Source: Gammaproteobacteria bacterium
GTDB lineage: Bacteria; Pseudomonadota; Gammaproteobacteria; Pseudomonadales; Azotimanducaceae
Direction of reading: 5' to 3'
Length of the DNA: 64,000 nt
NCBI GenBank assembly: GCA_009840305.1
Contig: VXNY01000024.1
Coordinates: 124,001-188,000 of the forward strand
Of this stretch, positions 18,957 through 28,300 are shown piece after piece. Made by a program: the position numbers and the translations under genes. The notes under the pieces were generated by a model that worked only from the letters and a program-made list of their open reading frames with translations, had not been told where the DNA came from and ran no database searches. Positions within the stretch are counted from its first letter, which is position 1. Every line of letters begins with the position of its first letter.

Positions 18957-20654
18957 CTAACTCCAATCGTCATCCGGATCTTCATCTTCCTCGGGAAGTT
19001 CATCTCCGTCTTCATCTAATTCGGACTCTTCCGCTTCGTCGGCTGCGTCGGATTCGCCCGCAAATACGCGTCTCAGAAACAACAAGCCCAACACTCCTCC
19101 GAACGCAGAGAGTACACCACCGCCAAGCACAGTAACCGCGCCCCAGACCCAGGCAGATAATCCCGACACGTATTTAACAAACCATGTTTCCCCTTCCATC
19201 GTTTGAATCGTTCCACGCACAACACCTTCTTCATCGACGGGAATCGTCGCGATCAATTTTCCCTTTGAATCAACGATCCCGCTAATTCCTTTTGTCGTAG
19301 CGCGCGCTAAGTAGCGACCAGTTTCCACAGATCGCATACGCGCGATTTGCATGTGTTGCGCCGGACCAATGGAGTTTCCAAACCACCCATCTTCGCTAAT
19401 TGTTACCAAAAAATCGGCATCGCGACTACGCGCCGCGACATAAGAAGGAAATGCAATCTCATAACAGATAGTCATCCCCACGGTTACTCCATCCAGCTCC
19501 ATATTGCTTTGGGGACCGATTCCAGGACCGATCCTGTTAATCGGTAGATCCAACCACCGTATGATGGGTCTAAGAACGACATCCAATGGAATTTGTTCAC
19601 CAAATGGAGCCATTTTTGTCTTCTGATATTCCTGATACTCTGGAGCGTGCTTGCTTACCCCCACTGCAGCGTTGTGAAGAATAGGGTCTTCGTCAGGTAC
19701 TATAGTTTGACTCAATATACCGGTAATCACCGACGCATCGACGTATGTTGCGAACTCGTGAAGCACATTTATCCAATCTTGCCTTAACATCGTGTGGAGA
19801 GCACCTTCCGGCCAAATCACAAAGTCGACACCCACCACCTCAAGAGACAATCGAGTGTTCGCCCGCCAAGACTCTCTCGAACCGGTTTCATTCGTTTTCT
19901 CTTCGATCGAAAAATTACTCTGTACTAGGCCAACCTCCTTCTCTTCTAGCGGTCGAGTCCAAGGTACGTTTAGCAACACGATTCCTAGCAACCATGGTAA
20001 CGCTGCCAAAGCCATAGTCACGAACCTGATGCGCTGAATTCGATACAAAGCCATCGCCGTGACTAATACGAAGAAACTGACAAGAGTCACACCGCCAACG
20101 GTTGCCATTCCAACCAACCAGGTGTCGATAAACGCGTAACCAGCTTGCAACCACGGAAACGCGATGTCTGACTCTACTAGAGTGTTTTGAAACTCAAAAA
20201 CCACCCATCCTAATGCTGTTCCCAAAACCGAGTAACCTCTGAGCGCGCGCGAAGGGTTCCACTCTAACGTATACGCATTTTCGCCGGTCTGAACAAACTT
20301 CGGCGTACGGGCCCAGAGTTCTTGAAAAATGACGATGATCCCGGTAAACACGCCCGCGGCGGCAAACACGAACAAAACGGTCACCCAAGCAGAGATCGTA
20401 TTTGAAACACCCTCCACGGCCAAGAAGCTGCTATGCACCCAAGACGTGCCCACAGCGTACATACCGACGGCAAAAGCAAAGGGAACCAACAACCGCAGAA
20501 AAAACGAACGCTCGAAGACTTGCTCCGAGGTAAAAAACAGCAACACTAAGGAGACCAGCGCAATCGGCCAAATTTCAAATGGCGCAAACGCTAAGGGGTA
20601 GATTGCCCCGCCTAAAAATGCTAGTGCGAGGATCACCGCAACGCGGTGTTGCAC
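18957..20654 (-). CDS. lnt: Apolipoprotein N-acyltransferase, with an acidic C-terminal tail
   Basis: Lnt is the inner-membrane enzyme that adds the third acyl chain to lipoproteins. About the first 230 residues form membrane helices, followed by the periplasmic carbon-nitrogen hydrolase domain. The catalytic triad is recognisable: Glu in VIWPEGAL near residue 281, Lys in QKTKMAPFGEQIP near 346, and Cys in MTICYEIAF near 395. One more membrane helix near 500 follows. The GTG start overlaps the corC stop by one base (TAGTG). Unusually, the protein continues after the last helix into about 35 residues that are nearly all Asp, Glu, Ser and Ala (for example EDGDELPEEDEDPDDDW), which I do not recall from the standard Lnt. 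It should face the cytoplasm. The core function is well supported; the tail's role is unknown. Confidence 0.94.
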   Translation of the reverse strand: MQHRVAVILALAFLGGAIYPLAFAPFEIWPIALVSLVLLFFTSEQVFERSFFLRLLVPFAFAVGMYAVGTSWVHSSFLAVEGVSNTISAWVTVLFVFAAAGVFTGIIVIFQELWARTPKFVQTGENAYTLEWNPSRALRGYSVLGTALGWVVFEFQNTLVESDIAFPWLQAGYAFIDTWLVGMATVGGVTLVSFFVLVTAMALYRIQRIRFVTMALAALPWLLGIVLLNVPWTRPLEEKEVGLVQSNFSIEEKTNETGSRESWRANTRLSLEVVGVDFVIWPEGALHTMLRQDWINVLHEFATYVDASVITGILSQTIVPDEDPILHNAAVGVSKHAPEYQEYQKTKMAPFGEQIPLDVVLRPIIRWLDLPINRIGPGIGPQSNMELDGVTVGMTICYEIAFPSYVAARSRDADFLVTISEDGWFGNSIGPAQHMQIARMRSVETGRYLARATTKGISGIVDSKGKLIATIPVDEEGVVRGTIQTMEGETWFVKYVSGLSAWVWGAVTVLGGGVLSAFGGVLGLLFLRRVFAGESDAADEAEESELDEDGDELPEEDEDPDDDWS

Positions 20655-21493
20655 TATGGTTGAATCACCTGCAATAACGTGATCTTCCGATCGTCAGCGT
20701 TTACAACTCGAACCTTCATCGCACCAATTTGCAACTCGTCTCCATTCGCCGGTACTCGTCCAAATTTGCGTGTAATGACGCCGCCTACAGTCTCTAGCTC
20801 CCCGCGAGGAAGTTCAACGTTAAAGTACTCATTAAACTCATCAATAGATGCGTCCCCGCGCACACGATATTGATGGTCCGCCAAGGGTACGATACTCTGA
20901 TCCTCGTAGTCGGATTGATCGTGTTCGTCTTCGATATTACCGACGATCTGTTCCAAAATGTCTTCGATCGTTACTAATCCAGAAACATGTCCGAACTCGT
21001 CAACTACTATTGCCATGTGGCGTCTTGAGGAGCGAAAGTCTTTCAACAGTACGTTAAGCCGTTTACTTTCGGGTATGAGTGACGGTGGGCGACAAATTCG
21101 GGCGACATCAAAGCCATTGTCGTTTTTCACATTTGCGTCAATGAGCAAATCCTTGGCATGTAAGATTCCACGAATGTCATCGACATCTTCTCCGATTACG
21201 GGAAACCGAGTGTGCTGCGACTTGGCGATTTGGGCGAGAATCTGTTCGCGATTCGAGTCAGCTCGAACGTACGCCATGCGAGCCCGTGGCACCATGATAT
21301 CCCGTACACGCATGTCGGCAACGTGGAGCGCGCCAAAAATTATTTTCAGCGTATCTGCGCTCTCAACTTCTTCTGACGCAAACTCCTTGATCGCTTTTTT
21401 AAACTTGTTGGAGGAATCTTCGTCCCGATCATCGGCAAACAGTTGTTCAAACCATTCTCGCCAGCGAGGTTTACTTTCTACTTCTTCAGCCAT
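20654..21493 (-). CDS. corC: CorC/YbeX family CBS-domain protein
   Basis: The 279-residue protein has the YbeX/CorC layout: a short charged N-terminus, a segment MRVRDIMVPRARM near residue 60, two CBS domains at roughly 65-190 (including HTRFPVIGEDVDDIRGILHAKDLL and VVDEFGHVSGLVTIEDILE), and a C-terminal CorC_HlyC domain beginning around residue 200 and ending in KITLLQVIQP. The family binds adenine nucleotides and is linked to magnesium and cobalt homeostasis and, through its neighbours, to ribosome and RNA maintenance. It overlaps ybeY by 8 bases upstream and lnt by 1 base downstream, so the genes are translationally coupled. No membrane segment is present, as in YbeX. Confidence 0.93.
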   Translation of the reverse strand: MAEEVESKPRWREWFEQLFADDRDEDSSNKFKKAIKEFASEEVESADTLKIIFGALHVADMRVRDIMVPRARMAYVRADSNREQILAQIAKSQHTRFPVIGEDVDDIRGILHAKDLLIDANVKNDNGFDVARICRPPSLIPESKRLNVLLKDFRSSRRHMAIVVDEFGHVSGLVTIEDILEQIVGNIEDEHDQSDYEDQSIVPLADHQYRVRGDASIDEFNEYFNVELPRGELETVGGVITRKFGRVPANGDELQIGAMKVRVVNADDRKITLLQVIQP

Positions 21494-21938
21494 AGTCCTG
21501 GTAGGGATTGGGAAAGCCCAATCTTTGCATTAAGTCGGCCTCGAACGATTCCATCCTTTGAGCCTCCTGTTCAGTTTGGTGATCTAACCCACACAAGTGC
21601 AACGTCCCATGTATGACGAGATGAGCTAAGTGAGATGAAAGAGCTTTTCCTTGTTCCCGTGCTTCTAGCTGGGCTAATGGCACGCAAATCGCGAGGTCAC
21701 CCAATATTTCTTGACAGTCACTTTGAAAAGCCAAAACATTTGTCGGTTTATCAATTTTTCGAAATTTTCTATTTAACATCCGAGCTTCGTCTAGACCCAT
21801 AAAACGCACACACACGTCGCCCGTTCTGTCTCCCCGCGCAGTGTCCACCCATTCAGTAACTTCGCGATCAGAAATATCCGATACAGTTTCAGCAAACTGC
21901 ACGAATACGGATGCAGTTGATTCAAGAAGGATGTTCAT
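21486..21938 (-). CDS. ybeY: Endoribonuclease YbeY (16S rRNA maturation)
   Basis: YbeY is a small zinc-dependent RNase involved in 16S rRNA 3'-end maturation and 70S quality control. The 150-residue length is standard. The family signature, three His in HGTLHLCGLDH (about residues 109-119), forms the metal site. Leu replaces the usual Tyr in the GYDH part, a conservative change. The internal NRKFRKIDKPTNVLAFQ segment is also typical of the family. The start overlaps the phoH stop by four bases (ATGA), as in many gammaproteobacteria. Confidence 0.95.
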   Translation of the reverse strand: MNILLESTASVFVQFAETVSDISDREVTEWVDTARGDRTGDVCVRFMGLDEARMLNRKFRKIDKPTNVLAFQSDCQEILGDLAICVPLAQLEAREQGKALSSHLAHLVIHGTLHLCGLDHQTEQEAQRMESFEADLMQRLGFPNPYQDYG

Positions 21939-22963
21939 TCCGCCGAGTCGTCGTTCTTTCGTTGTCGGTGTACATCATCGCGTTCATACGCATTGACGAT
22001 GTCCTGTACTAAAGGGTGCCTAACCACATCGCGGCGATTGAAGTGTACGACCGAGATGCCTTCGATTTCTGTAATAATTTTTAAGACGTGAACCAATCCG
22101 GATTGTTGGCGGTACTGGTGTTGCGGTAGGTCAATCTGTGTGAGATCACCCGTGATCGCGACAGTTGAGCCAAATCCAATGCGCGTGAGAAACATTTTCA
22201 TTTGCGAAATCGTCGTGTTCTGACCTTCATCCAATATGATGAACGCATTATTCAATGTTCGTCCCCGCATGTAAGCCAACGGCGCGATTTCTATTTCGTT
22301 CTTTTCGATACATTTAAGAACACGTTGTGCTCCAAGCATCTCGTACAGTGCGTCGTATAAAGGACGTAAATATGGATCAATTTTTTGCGCTAGGTCACCC
22401 GGTAGAAAACCTAACTTCTCCCCTACTTCGACAGCCGGTCGCACGAGTAATATGCGCGATACCTTCCCGCTCTCCAAAGCCTCTACAGCACATGCGACTG
22501 CAAGGTAAGTCTTGCCCGTGCCCGCGGGTCCGACACCAAAATTGATGTCCAAATTCCGCATGTTCTCAACAAACTGCACTTGATTGTGTCCCCGTGGGGC
22601 AATGTGCCGTTTGCGGGTTACGATCAGTCCGTTGGTAGTGATTTCTTCTTCGTCTTTCTGCAATCTCAGGTCGTCCACAAATGTCCCCTGCAAGAACAAG
22701 TGTACCGTGTGAGGATCAAGTAGGTCGCGCGATGCAGTTTCCTGATACAGGCGGCTCAGCACCGATTGTGCCGCGGATACTTGTGGTCCGGGACCAACGA
22801 GCTGGAATTGGTTGCCTCGATTACGAATATCGACTTGTAATCGTTGCTCAAGTTGGCGAATATTCGTGTCGTCTGGACCGCACAGCGCCGCTAAACGTTG
22901 GTGGTCATTGGGTTCGAGATTTAGTGTGGTGATCGAATCACACGCAGGTGAATCGTCGTTCAA
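21935..22963 (-). CDS. ybeZ: PhoH-like ATPase (YbeZ)
   Basis: This is a PhoH-family ATPase partner of YbeY. The 342 residues include an N-terminal KH-like segment (LAALCGPDDTNIRQLEQRL) and a Walker A motif GPAGTGKTYLA near residue 147. A Walker B-type segment AFIILDEGQNTT follows, then the TRIGFGSTVAITGDLTQ block, all hallmarks of PhoH. The start is a TTG at 22963; no in-frame ATG lies between it and the upstream stop. It is first gene of the phoH-ybeY-corC-lnt operon. The 254 bases to the divergent gene at 23218 hold both promoters. Confidence 0.94.
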   Translation of the reverse strand: MNDDSPACDSITTLNLEPNDHQRLAALCGPDDTNIRQLEQRLQVDIRNRGNQFQLVGPGPQVSAAQSVLSRLYQETASRDLLDPHTVHLFLQGTFVDDLRLQKDEEEITTNGLIVTRKRHIAPRGHNQVQFVENMRNLDINFGVGPAGTGKTYLAVACAVEALESGKVSRILLVRPAVEVGEKLGFLPGDLAQKIDPYLRPLYDALYEMLGAQRVLKCIEKNEIEIAPLAYMRGRTLNNAFIILDEGQNTTISQMKMFLTRIGFGSTVAITGDLTQIDLPQHQYRQQSGLVHVLKIITEIEGISVVHFNRRDVVRHPLVQDIVNAYERDDVHRQRKNDDSAE

Positions 22964-23217
22964 ATGAACGTATCTTGGTAGTGAAGGGAATTAAAGAATA
23001 GCCACGAAAACATCGATGTCAATAATAGTAATTTATAAGTCAAGACTAATTTAACGCATTCACACGATCAGAAGCGACTAAGAACGTTCGATCTATACCA
23101 CTACTTTTTCTCGTATTTGCCCTAGCAAGAACGTCATCGGAGAACTAGAAATTTACAATCAAACAACACTGATTAGAGTGATCAGTTGCCATTTCTGTGG
23201 ATCTGAGAATTATTGAA

Positions 23218-26200
23218 ATGCAAACGACGAAACAAGGTATGTCTTTCCGGACAGTAGCTCATATAGCACGTTTTGAAATCAGGGGTGTTGTTTGTCTTTA
23301 TCGCTTTTGGCTCGTCGCGCTCCTCCTTTCAGGCGCGGCTCTTAGTGCTTACGTGCTGTCGTGTTTGGTATTAGTGAACATTGCACCATACAACGTCAGT
23401 TTCATTGGTGGAACTCCCTTGTACCTACTTGGAAACCTAGACCCCGGGTACTTCGTATTCTTCCAAGTGGGGTTACTCCTCCTGGTGTTCGACTGTCGGC
23501 ACCGTATTCGCAGGAGTCGTCTGGAAGAGGTCATTGAATCTCAACCCGTCAGGAATTTAGAGTTTCAATTGGGTCGTACGCTTGGTTACGGCGGATTGGT
23601 TTGGGGGGTCGTCTGTGCGAACGTGCTCTTGATGCAACTGATCGGTTTCGTATCTCAGCTGTTTCAATTTGATGTCGCCGATACCATCCAACCTCATTCG
23701 ATGTTCAATCTGCTGGTTGTGGATACACCTGTTGCCCTACTATTCTGGACTTCACTGTTTCTTGTGCTCACCAAGCTGATTCGTTCCAGGTTATTGATTC
23801 TGTTCGCTAGTATTCTCGTGGTAGGGATGTATTACCTATTAGTGGTGAACACACCCTTTCCATTTGTTGATTTAGTCTCCCACTCTTCCAATCAAACTCT
23901 ATTCGTTTCCGACATCTTGCCCGAGTTGCCCTCGACAACTTCTTGGATGTCACGTATTAGTACTCTTCTTCTAGTGGTGGCGATACTTGGTTTAGGAGCT
24001 TGGATTTATCGTCGATCGGACTCGACGCGACCATTGTGGAGCAAAGTAATTCCCGCCAGTGCTTTGAGCATGGGAGTTCTCGTCTGGTGTGTAGGCGGAT
24101 TACACGAACTGGGTAAATCGAATGAAATCAATGGCTGGCTTGAAGCACATCTGAACTATGAGTGGAATACCGAATTAGACGTTCAAGCGATTCGTGGGAA
24201 TGTGCACATCAACCCAAAATCTCGAATGTACATTGAGCTGGATGTGGATTTCAAAGTAACCTCGCAAAGACCAACCGAGTCTCTTGTATTCACGTTGAAT
24301 CCGGGTTTTGACGTCTCAACGATTGAGGTTAACGGGACATCGAGTAAGTTTGACTTTAATAAAGGAATCTTGGTGGTGTCGGTACCCTTTCTAATCGAAC
24401 CGGACGCAGAATACTCATTAAGAGTCGTTGCGATAGGCAAACCGAACCCCAATTTTGCCTATCTAAATACTCCCTACGATTACGTCGCTGATACGAACTT
24501 TCCCATTCAAGCTCTCCATTCGTTTGGTACGGAAGGTTCAATCTACAACCGAGAGTTCGTCGCACTAATGCCGGGTGTGTACTGGTATCCAATCCCTGGG
24601 ACCATTCCCCACTCGAAGGATGATGATTCACTTAGTTCTGACTTTTTTGATGTAGATTTACAAATCCAATTGGATGCACCTTCGACTTGGAAAGTCGTCG
24701 GACCGGGTGTAGCGCTGTTAAACTCCGAGGAACAAAAGAGATATCTACTAAAACCGAACATTCCCATCGCTTCATTAGGTGTATTTGCTTCCGAATATGT
24801 AGAGATTTCACACGATTTTGAGAAACTCAAACTCGCCTTGTACTTGCATAACCGACACGCTCGAAATTTCGATGCACTAAAACAATATAACAGCAGTTTA
24901 TTGGAGAAAATTGACACATACCTAAACGACCTAGCAGAGCTTGAGTTTCCTATTCCATATGCTTCTCTCGCTTTAGTCGAAGTCCCAAATAAACTGCGAA
25001 CAATCGGGGGTGGATGGCGGATGGGTCGATTGAATTCTCTTCCGGGCGTGATTTTGTTAAAAGAACGCAGCTTTCCCACCTTGAATGTCGAACGAATGGT
25101 GAGTGTGGTGCAGCAAGACTATGCAGACCGAGAGAAGCCCTTTAACTGGATGTGGCTAAGCTTACTTCGTGCTGACAGAAATGCACTCTGTAGCGATAGA
25201 GTGAATTACGGGGTTCGAGATCAAATCTGGAAGCACGTAGTCGCTGTGACTGGAGAACATCAAAGAGCACTCAGTCTTATTTTTCCGGCGATGGTGGGAA
25301 GAATTGCTAAACTGGATGATGCTGTCGAGTTGTTTTCGGTTTACTCTACTGGCCAAACAACCCGCTTGACTGGTTTAAATCTTCCTTCTGCTCTAGGGAT
25401 TGGTCGAGGCCGTGGCAGTCGCATATTTGACCGGGAAAAATTGCGTGACTCGGAAAACAGTTATGGTGCGCGCCCAGACGTTTGGGATCGTATGGAAAAA
25501 ACCGCCTTGCCTTATTTAAACTTCGATTCTCAGACTCATCAGAAAAATGTCGAAGTACTACTTCTCAAAACTGCTCAGATAGCCAAAGCTCTGAGTTACT
25601 TCTACACTTTTGGAGGGGAAGAACAAAATTTTCGTAGGTGGTTAGTCGAACTTCAACAAGAATTCGCTGGACGACATTTCACGTATAACACTGCTATTGC
25701 GTCTGGGCGCGATCTCGGTATCGATGTAGCATTCTTGCTCCGTGATTGGCTTGCTAAAGACACACTTGCAGGATTTGAAAATACTCGTGGCACGACAACT
25801 CAGATCGCACCAGATGAGAATGGGATGCCGCGTTTTCTGTTCAGTTTTGACATAGCTAATACACAATCGACTGCTGGGTACGTACGTGTACCGTTATCGT
25901 CAGTAAATTCGACACTCGCACTTGATGGCAATACAGCTAAACGCGTTACCTTCACGTGGGACGCATCGTCGAGTGAGACCTCCGGACTTTCCTTCGATGT
26001 GGGTACAAGTTTGTCGTATAACCGAGGTCCAATCGGATTTTTTGTTCCCACTCAAAACATCCCCATTGATGAGTCGCTCGCACCTCAAGATCTTGTTGAG
26101 GACATCATCTTTGACGAGCACCAAAGCGGAATCGTTGTTGACGATCTAGACGCAGGATTCAGCGTTCAACAACCTCCACCGTTTTACTCGAAATTTCGTT

Positions 26201-26682
26201 TCTATCCGAGGGATTGGTTTGTGCGCAATATTGCCTACGACATTTTTGATGGCAGTTTGTTCGACATTGGATCGGGATCGTTGATCCCGCGGGTGTATTG
26301 GGTACGTCGAAGCGAACCATATGCTTATGGTAAATATCGACGTACGACCGCTATTTCATCTGTGGGTAGTTCTAAGAAGTTAAATCAAGCTAAATTTACC
26401 GTTGAAATTCCGGATTCCGGTCGATGGTTTTTAGACTTTCATGTTCATCGACATCAGAATTTCCGATATCGAAACCTTCAAAACTTTGTCGTCGAAGCGA
26501 AGAATGGTTCAAATCGTTGGACAGAAGAGTTTTATCCCGATCGGTGGAAAATGGGATGGAAAACTATAGGCGAATTTGATCTAGTCGCCGGAAATGCTGA
26601 TGTAGTCATTGTGGGTACATCGGAGCCGTCTATAGTGTACGCTGACGCGATTCGTTGGCGAAAAAACACCGATCAAGAGTAA
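23218..26682 (+). CDS. ABC-2 permease/M1-like/golvesin-like fusion, divergent stand-alone copy
   Basis: This is a 1154-residue inner-membrane fusion, the most divergent of six relatives in the window (the other five start at 46745). Residues about 20-300 form some seven membrane segments. They include FDCRHRIRRSRLEEVIESQP and GRTLGYG, the cytoplasmic loop typical of the ABC-2 permease part of ABC permease/M1 aminopeptidase proteins. The extracytoplasmic part carries an M1-like N-terminal beta domain (SLVFTLNPGFDVSTIEVNG) and a VEVPNKLRTIGGGWRM block near residue 596. There is no HExxH, so peptidase activity is unlikely. From about residue 973 (VVDDLDAGFSV) to the end it resembles golvesin C-terminal-like domains and finishes in YADAIRWRK. 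I prefer ATG 23218; a GTG at 23197 and ATG 23239 are alternatives. No ATPase gene is adjacent. Confidence 0.75.
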   Translation: MQTTKQGMSFRTVAHIARFEIRGVVCLYRFWLVALLLSGAALSAYVLSCLVLVNIAPYNVSFIGGTPLYLLGNLDPGYFVFFQVGLLLLVFDCRHRIRRSRLEEVIESQPVRNLEFQLGRTLGYGGLVWGVVCANVLLMQLIGFVSQLFQFDVADTIQPHSMFNLLVVDTPVALLFWTSLFLVLTKLIRSRLLILFASILVVGMYYLLVVNTPFPFVDLVSHSSNQTLFVSDILPELPSTTSWMSRISTLLLVVAILGLGAWIYRRSDSTRPLWSKVIPASALSMGVLVWCVGGLHELGKSNEINGWLEAHLNYEWNTELDVQAIRGNVHINPKSRMYIELDVDFKVTSQRPTESLVFTLNPGFDVSTIEVNGTSSKFDFNKGILVVSVPFLIEPDAEYSLRVVAIGKPNPNFAYLNTPYDYVADTNFPIQALHSFGTEGSIYNREFVALMPGVYWYPIPGTIPHSKDDDSLSSDFFDVDLQIQLDAPSTWKVVGPGVALLNSEEQKRYLLKPNIPIASLGVFASEYVEISHDFEKLKLALYLHNRHARNFDALKQYNSSLLEKIDTYLNDLAELEFPIPYASLALVEVPNKLRTIGGGWRMGRLNSLPGVILLKERSFPTLNVERMVSVVQQDYADREKPFNWMWLSLLRADRNALCSDRVNYGVRDQIWKHVVAVTGEHQRALSLIFPAMVGRIAKLDDAVELFSVYSTGQTTRLTGLNLPSALGIGRGRGSRIFDREKLRDSENSYGARPDVWDRMEKTALPYLNFDSQTHQKNVEVLLLKTAQIAKALSYFYTFGGEEQNFRRWLVELQQEFAGRHFTYNTAIASGRDLGIDVAFLLRDWLAKDTLAGFENTRGTTTQIAPDENGMPRFLFSFDIANTQSTAGYVRVPLSSVNSTLALDGNTAKRVTFTWDASSSETSGLSFDVGTSLSYNRGPIGFFVPTQNIPIDESLAPQDLVEDIIFDEHQSGIVVDDLDAGFSVQQPPPFYSKFRFYPRDWFVRNIAYDIFDGSLFDIGSGSLIPRVYWVRRSEPYAYGKYRRTTAISSVGSSKKLNQAKFTVEIPDSGRWFLDFHVHRHQNFRYRNLQNFVVEAKNGSNRWTEEFYPDRWKMGWKTIGEFDLVAGNADVVIVGTSEPSIVYADAIRWRKNTDQE

Positions 26683-26863
26683 GTACGCAGATTACGAGTA
26701 GTTCTCAAATATCGAACCTAGACCGCGAAAACTACAGGTGTAAAGTTTGGACAAACTCTATGTACGCAACATACCAACAATTCACATCACCGCTCTGAGT
26801 GAAACCTTGTTCGGAGATGAATACTGTACGTATAATCATTGATAACTTGACCGATCTTCGACC

Positions 26864-28120
26864 ATGAACAATTTTGCCGAGTCCAAAAAAAATATTCCAA
26901 CCGAGCATAGTCGTACTTCAGAATATCGTTTGAAAGACTCGATAAAACAAATTGGATTGCTCCAGCCACTTGTGTACGTGAGAAGTAGCAACACACAAGA
27001 GTTCGAACTATTCGGTGGAGGTCGAAGACGGCTCAAACTTCTCAACGCGGTACAGAAGGAGCGTAAGGAGAATGGGCAAGAACCTGTTCCGGTACCTACT
27101 ATAGTGAGAAACGAAACAGTTTCAGGTAGCAAAATTGAACTGTCGCACCTCATTCAAAACCACATTCGGAGACGCCGAAAATTTGTTGATCGAGCACTAC
27201 ATCTCAACGACTGTTTGGAGGCAAGAGAAAAGGAGATTGCACGCAAACTGTCGCAACGCGAATCTGTGAGATGGCTACGTGAACACGGTTTTCCGATTAG
27301 CCAATCATTACTCAGCGACATGCTGTTTACTGTAAGAAAGCTGTACCCTCTTCTACCTCAAGCACTTTGTAATGGATTGGGCCGGAGACACATTGCTACC
27401 ATCCGCAAGCTCAACCGTGCAATGCGAGAAGTTTGGAAATCTTTCGGTGAAGATCTCGAAGACTGTCATGAAGCGTTTGAAGACATTTGCGAGGAATGTG
27501 ATGAAAAGACATTTGACATCGAACTCTTTCTAGAAGTAATGGAACGTGAAATTTGTCTCTGGTGCGATTTAAACTCGCAATACGTACGCGCTATGCTCAT
27601 GGTCGATCATAAAGAGCGCGCTCACCTAATTAAATCTATTGCTACTTCAGATCGGAAAGGCATGCCTGTGACTCGACCGCTCCCTAAACCTGCTCAGCCA
27701 AAAATTACGAACACGACTGTCGTAGACCCTTCCTCGAAGTACATTCCTTTAGTTTTTGATCTCCCGCCAGCAGTGACCAATCGACGCAAACGCTACGCGC
27801 GCCGATTAGCTCTTGACCTCGCCCGAAGTGTAGGCCTCCTTGCCTGTGTTTCTGGTTCTATAAATAACACGATCGGGTACCATATTCTTCGCTCTCCGAA
27901 TAGAACCCAAACCGCGAGAGCGGCTACTTGGCAAATTCTGGATTATTGTCAACAGACAGTGCAATCCATCGATATGAACAGCCAGCGCATTCGAACCGGT
28001 TGGAGACTTCTTGAGCAAACAGATTTCGGTAAAGTTGTTTCACTGCTCGAGGTAACACGTACACTCCGAGCGGCGAGACACAAACCGGAAACCAAGACGC
28101 AACTACAAAAAGCCGCTTGA
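26864..28120 (+). CDS. ParB-domain protein resembling integrative-element ParB
   Basis: The 418-residue product carries a ParB/Spo0J N-terminal nuclease-like domain: LKDSIKQIGLLQPLVYVR near residues 24-41, and FELFGGGRRRLKLLN near 48-62 in place of the GERRxxA box. A helix-turn-helix-like central region (SVRWLREHGFPISQSLLSDML) follows. The C-terminal half, with its basic helical segment RNRTQTARAATWQ and IRTGWRLLEQTDF, resembles the ParB proteins of PFGI-1-class integrating conjugative elements rather than chromosomal ParB. No ParA, integrase, relaxase or other element gene is nearby, and no attachment repeat was seen. It may be a remnant of a lost element or a domesticated DNA-binding regulator. 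The start is the first ATG after an in-frame stop at 26843; the ribosome site is weak. Confidence 0.7.
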   Translation: MNNFAESKKNIPTEHSRTSEYRLKDSIKQIGLLQPLVYVRSSNTQEFELFGGGRRRLKLLNAVQKERKENGQEPVPVPTIVRNETVSGSKIELSHLIQNHIRRRRKFVDRALHLNDCLEAREKEIARKLSQRESVRWLREHGFPISQSLLSDMLFTVRKLYPLLPQALCNGLGRRHIATIRKLNRAMREVWKSFGEDLEDCHEAFEDICEECDEKTFDIELFLEVMEREICLWCDLNSQYVRAMLMVDHKERAHLIKSIATSDRKGMPVTRPLPKPAQPKITNTTVVDPSSKYIPLVFDLPPAVTNRRKRYARRLALDLARSVGLLACVSGSINNTIGYHILRSPNRTQTARAATWQILDYCQQTVQSIDMNSQRIRTGWRLLEQTDFGKVVSLLEVTRTLRAARHKPETKTQLQKAA

Positions 28121-28179
28121 AGTCTTAAACGCGAACGGCAAAAAAATGATCACACACTAGCCACTTATGAGTTGTTAGT

Positions 28180-28213
28180 ATTTTATACTATAAATATATA
28201 TAGTTTATAAAAT
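28180..28213. repeat. AT-only imperfect inverted repeat between parB-like gene and creD
   Basis: ATTTTATACTATA (28180-28192) pairs with TATAGTTTATAAAAT (28199-28213) with a small bulge around a 6-base spacer. The flanks are also strongly AT-rich up to about 28240. It lacks G+C pairs, so it is not a typical terminator. It may be a promoter UP-like region for creD or a protein-binding site. Confidence 0.5.
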
Positions 28214-28300
28214 AATTTTTAACACACGATGTATTAAAATCTCTGTTGGAATTTGGAGTGAGAACGCAAAAAATTATCGAAAATTTGGAGTTCTCAAACT

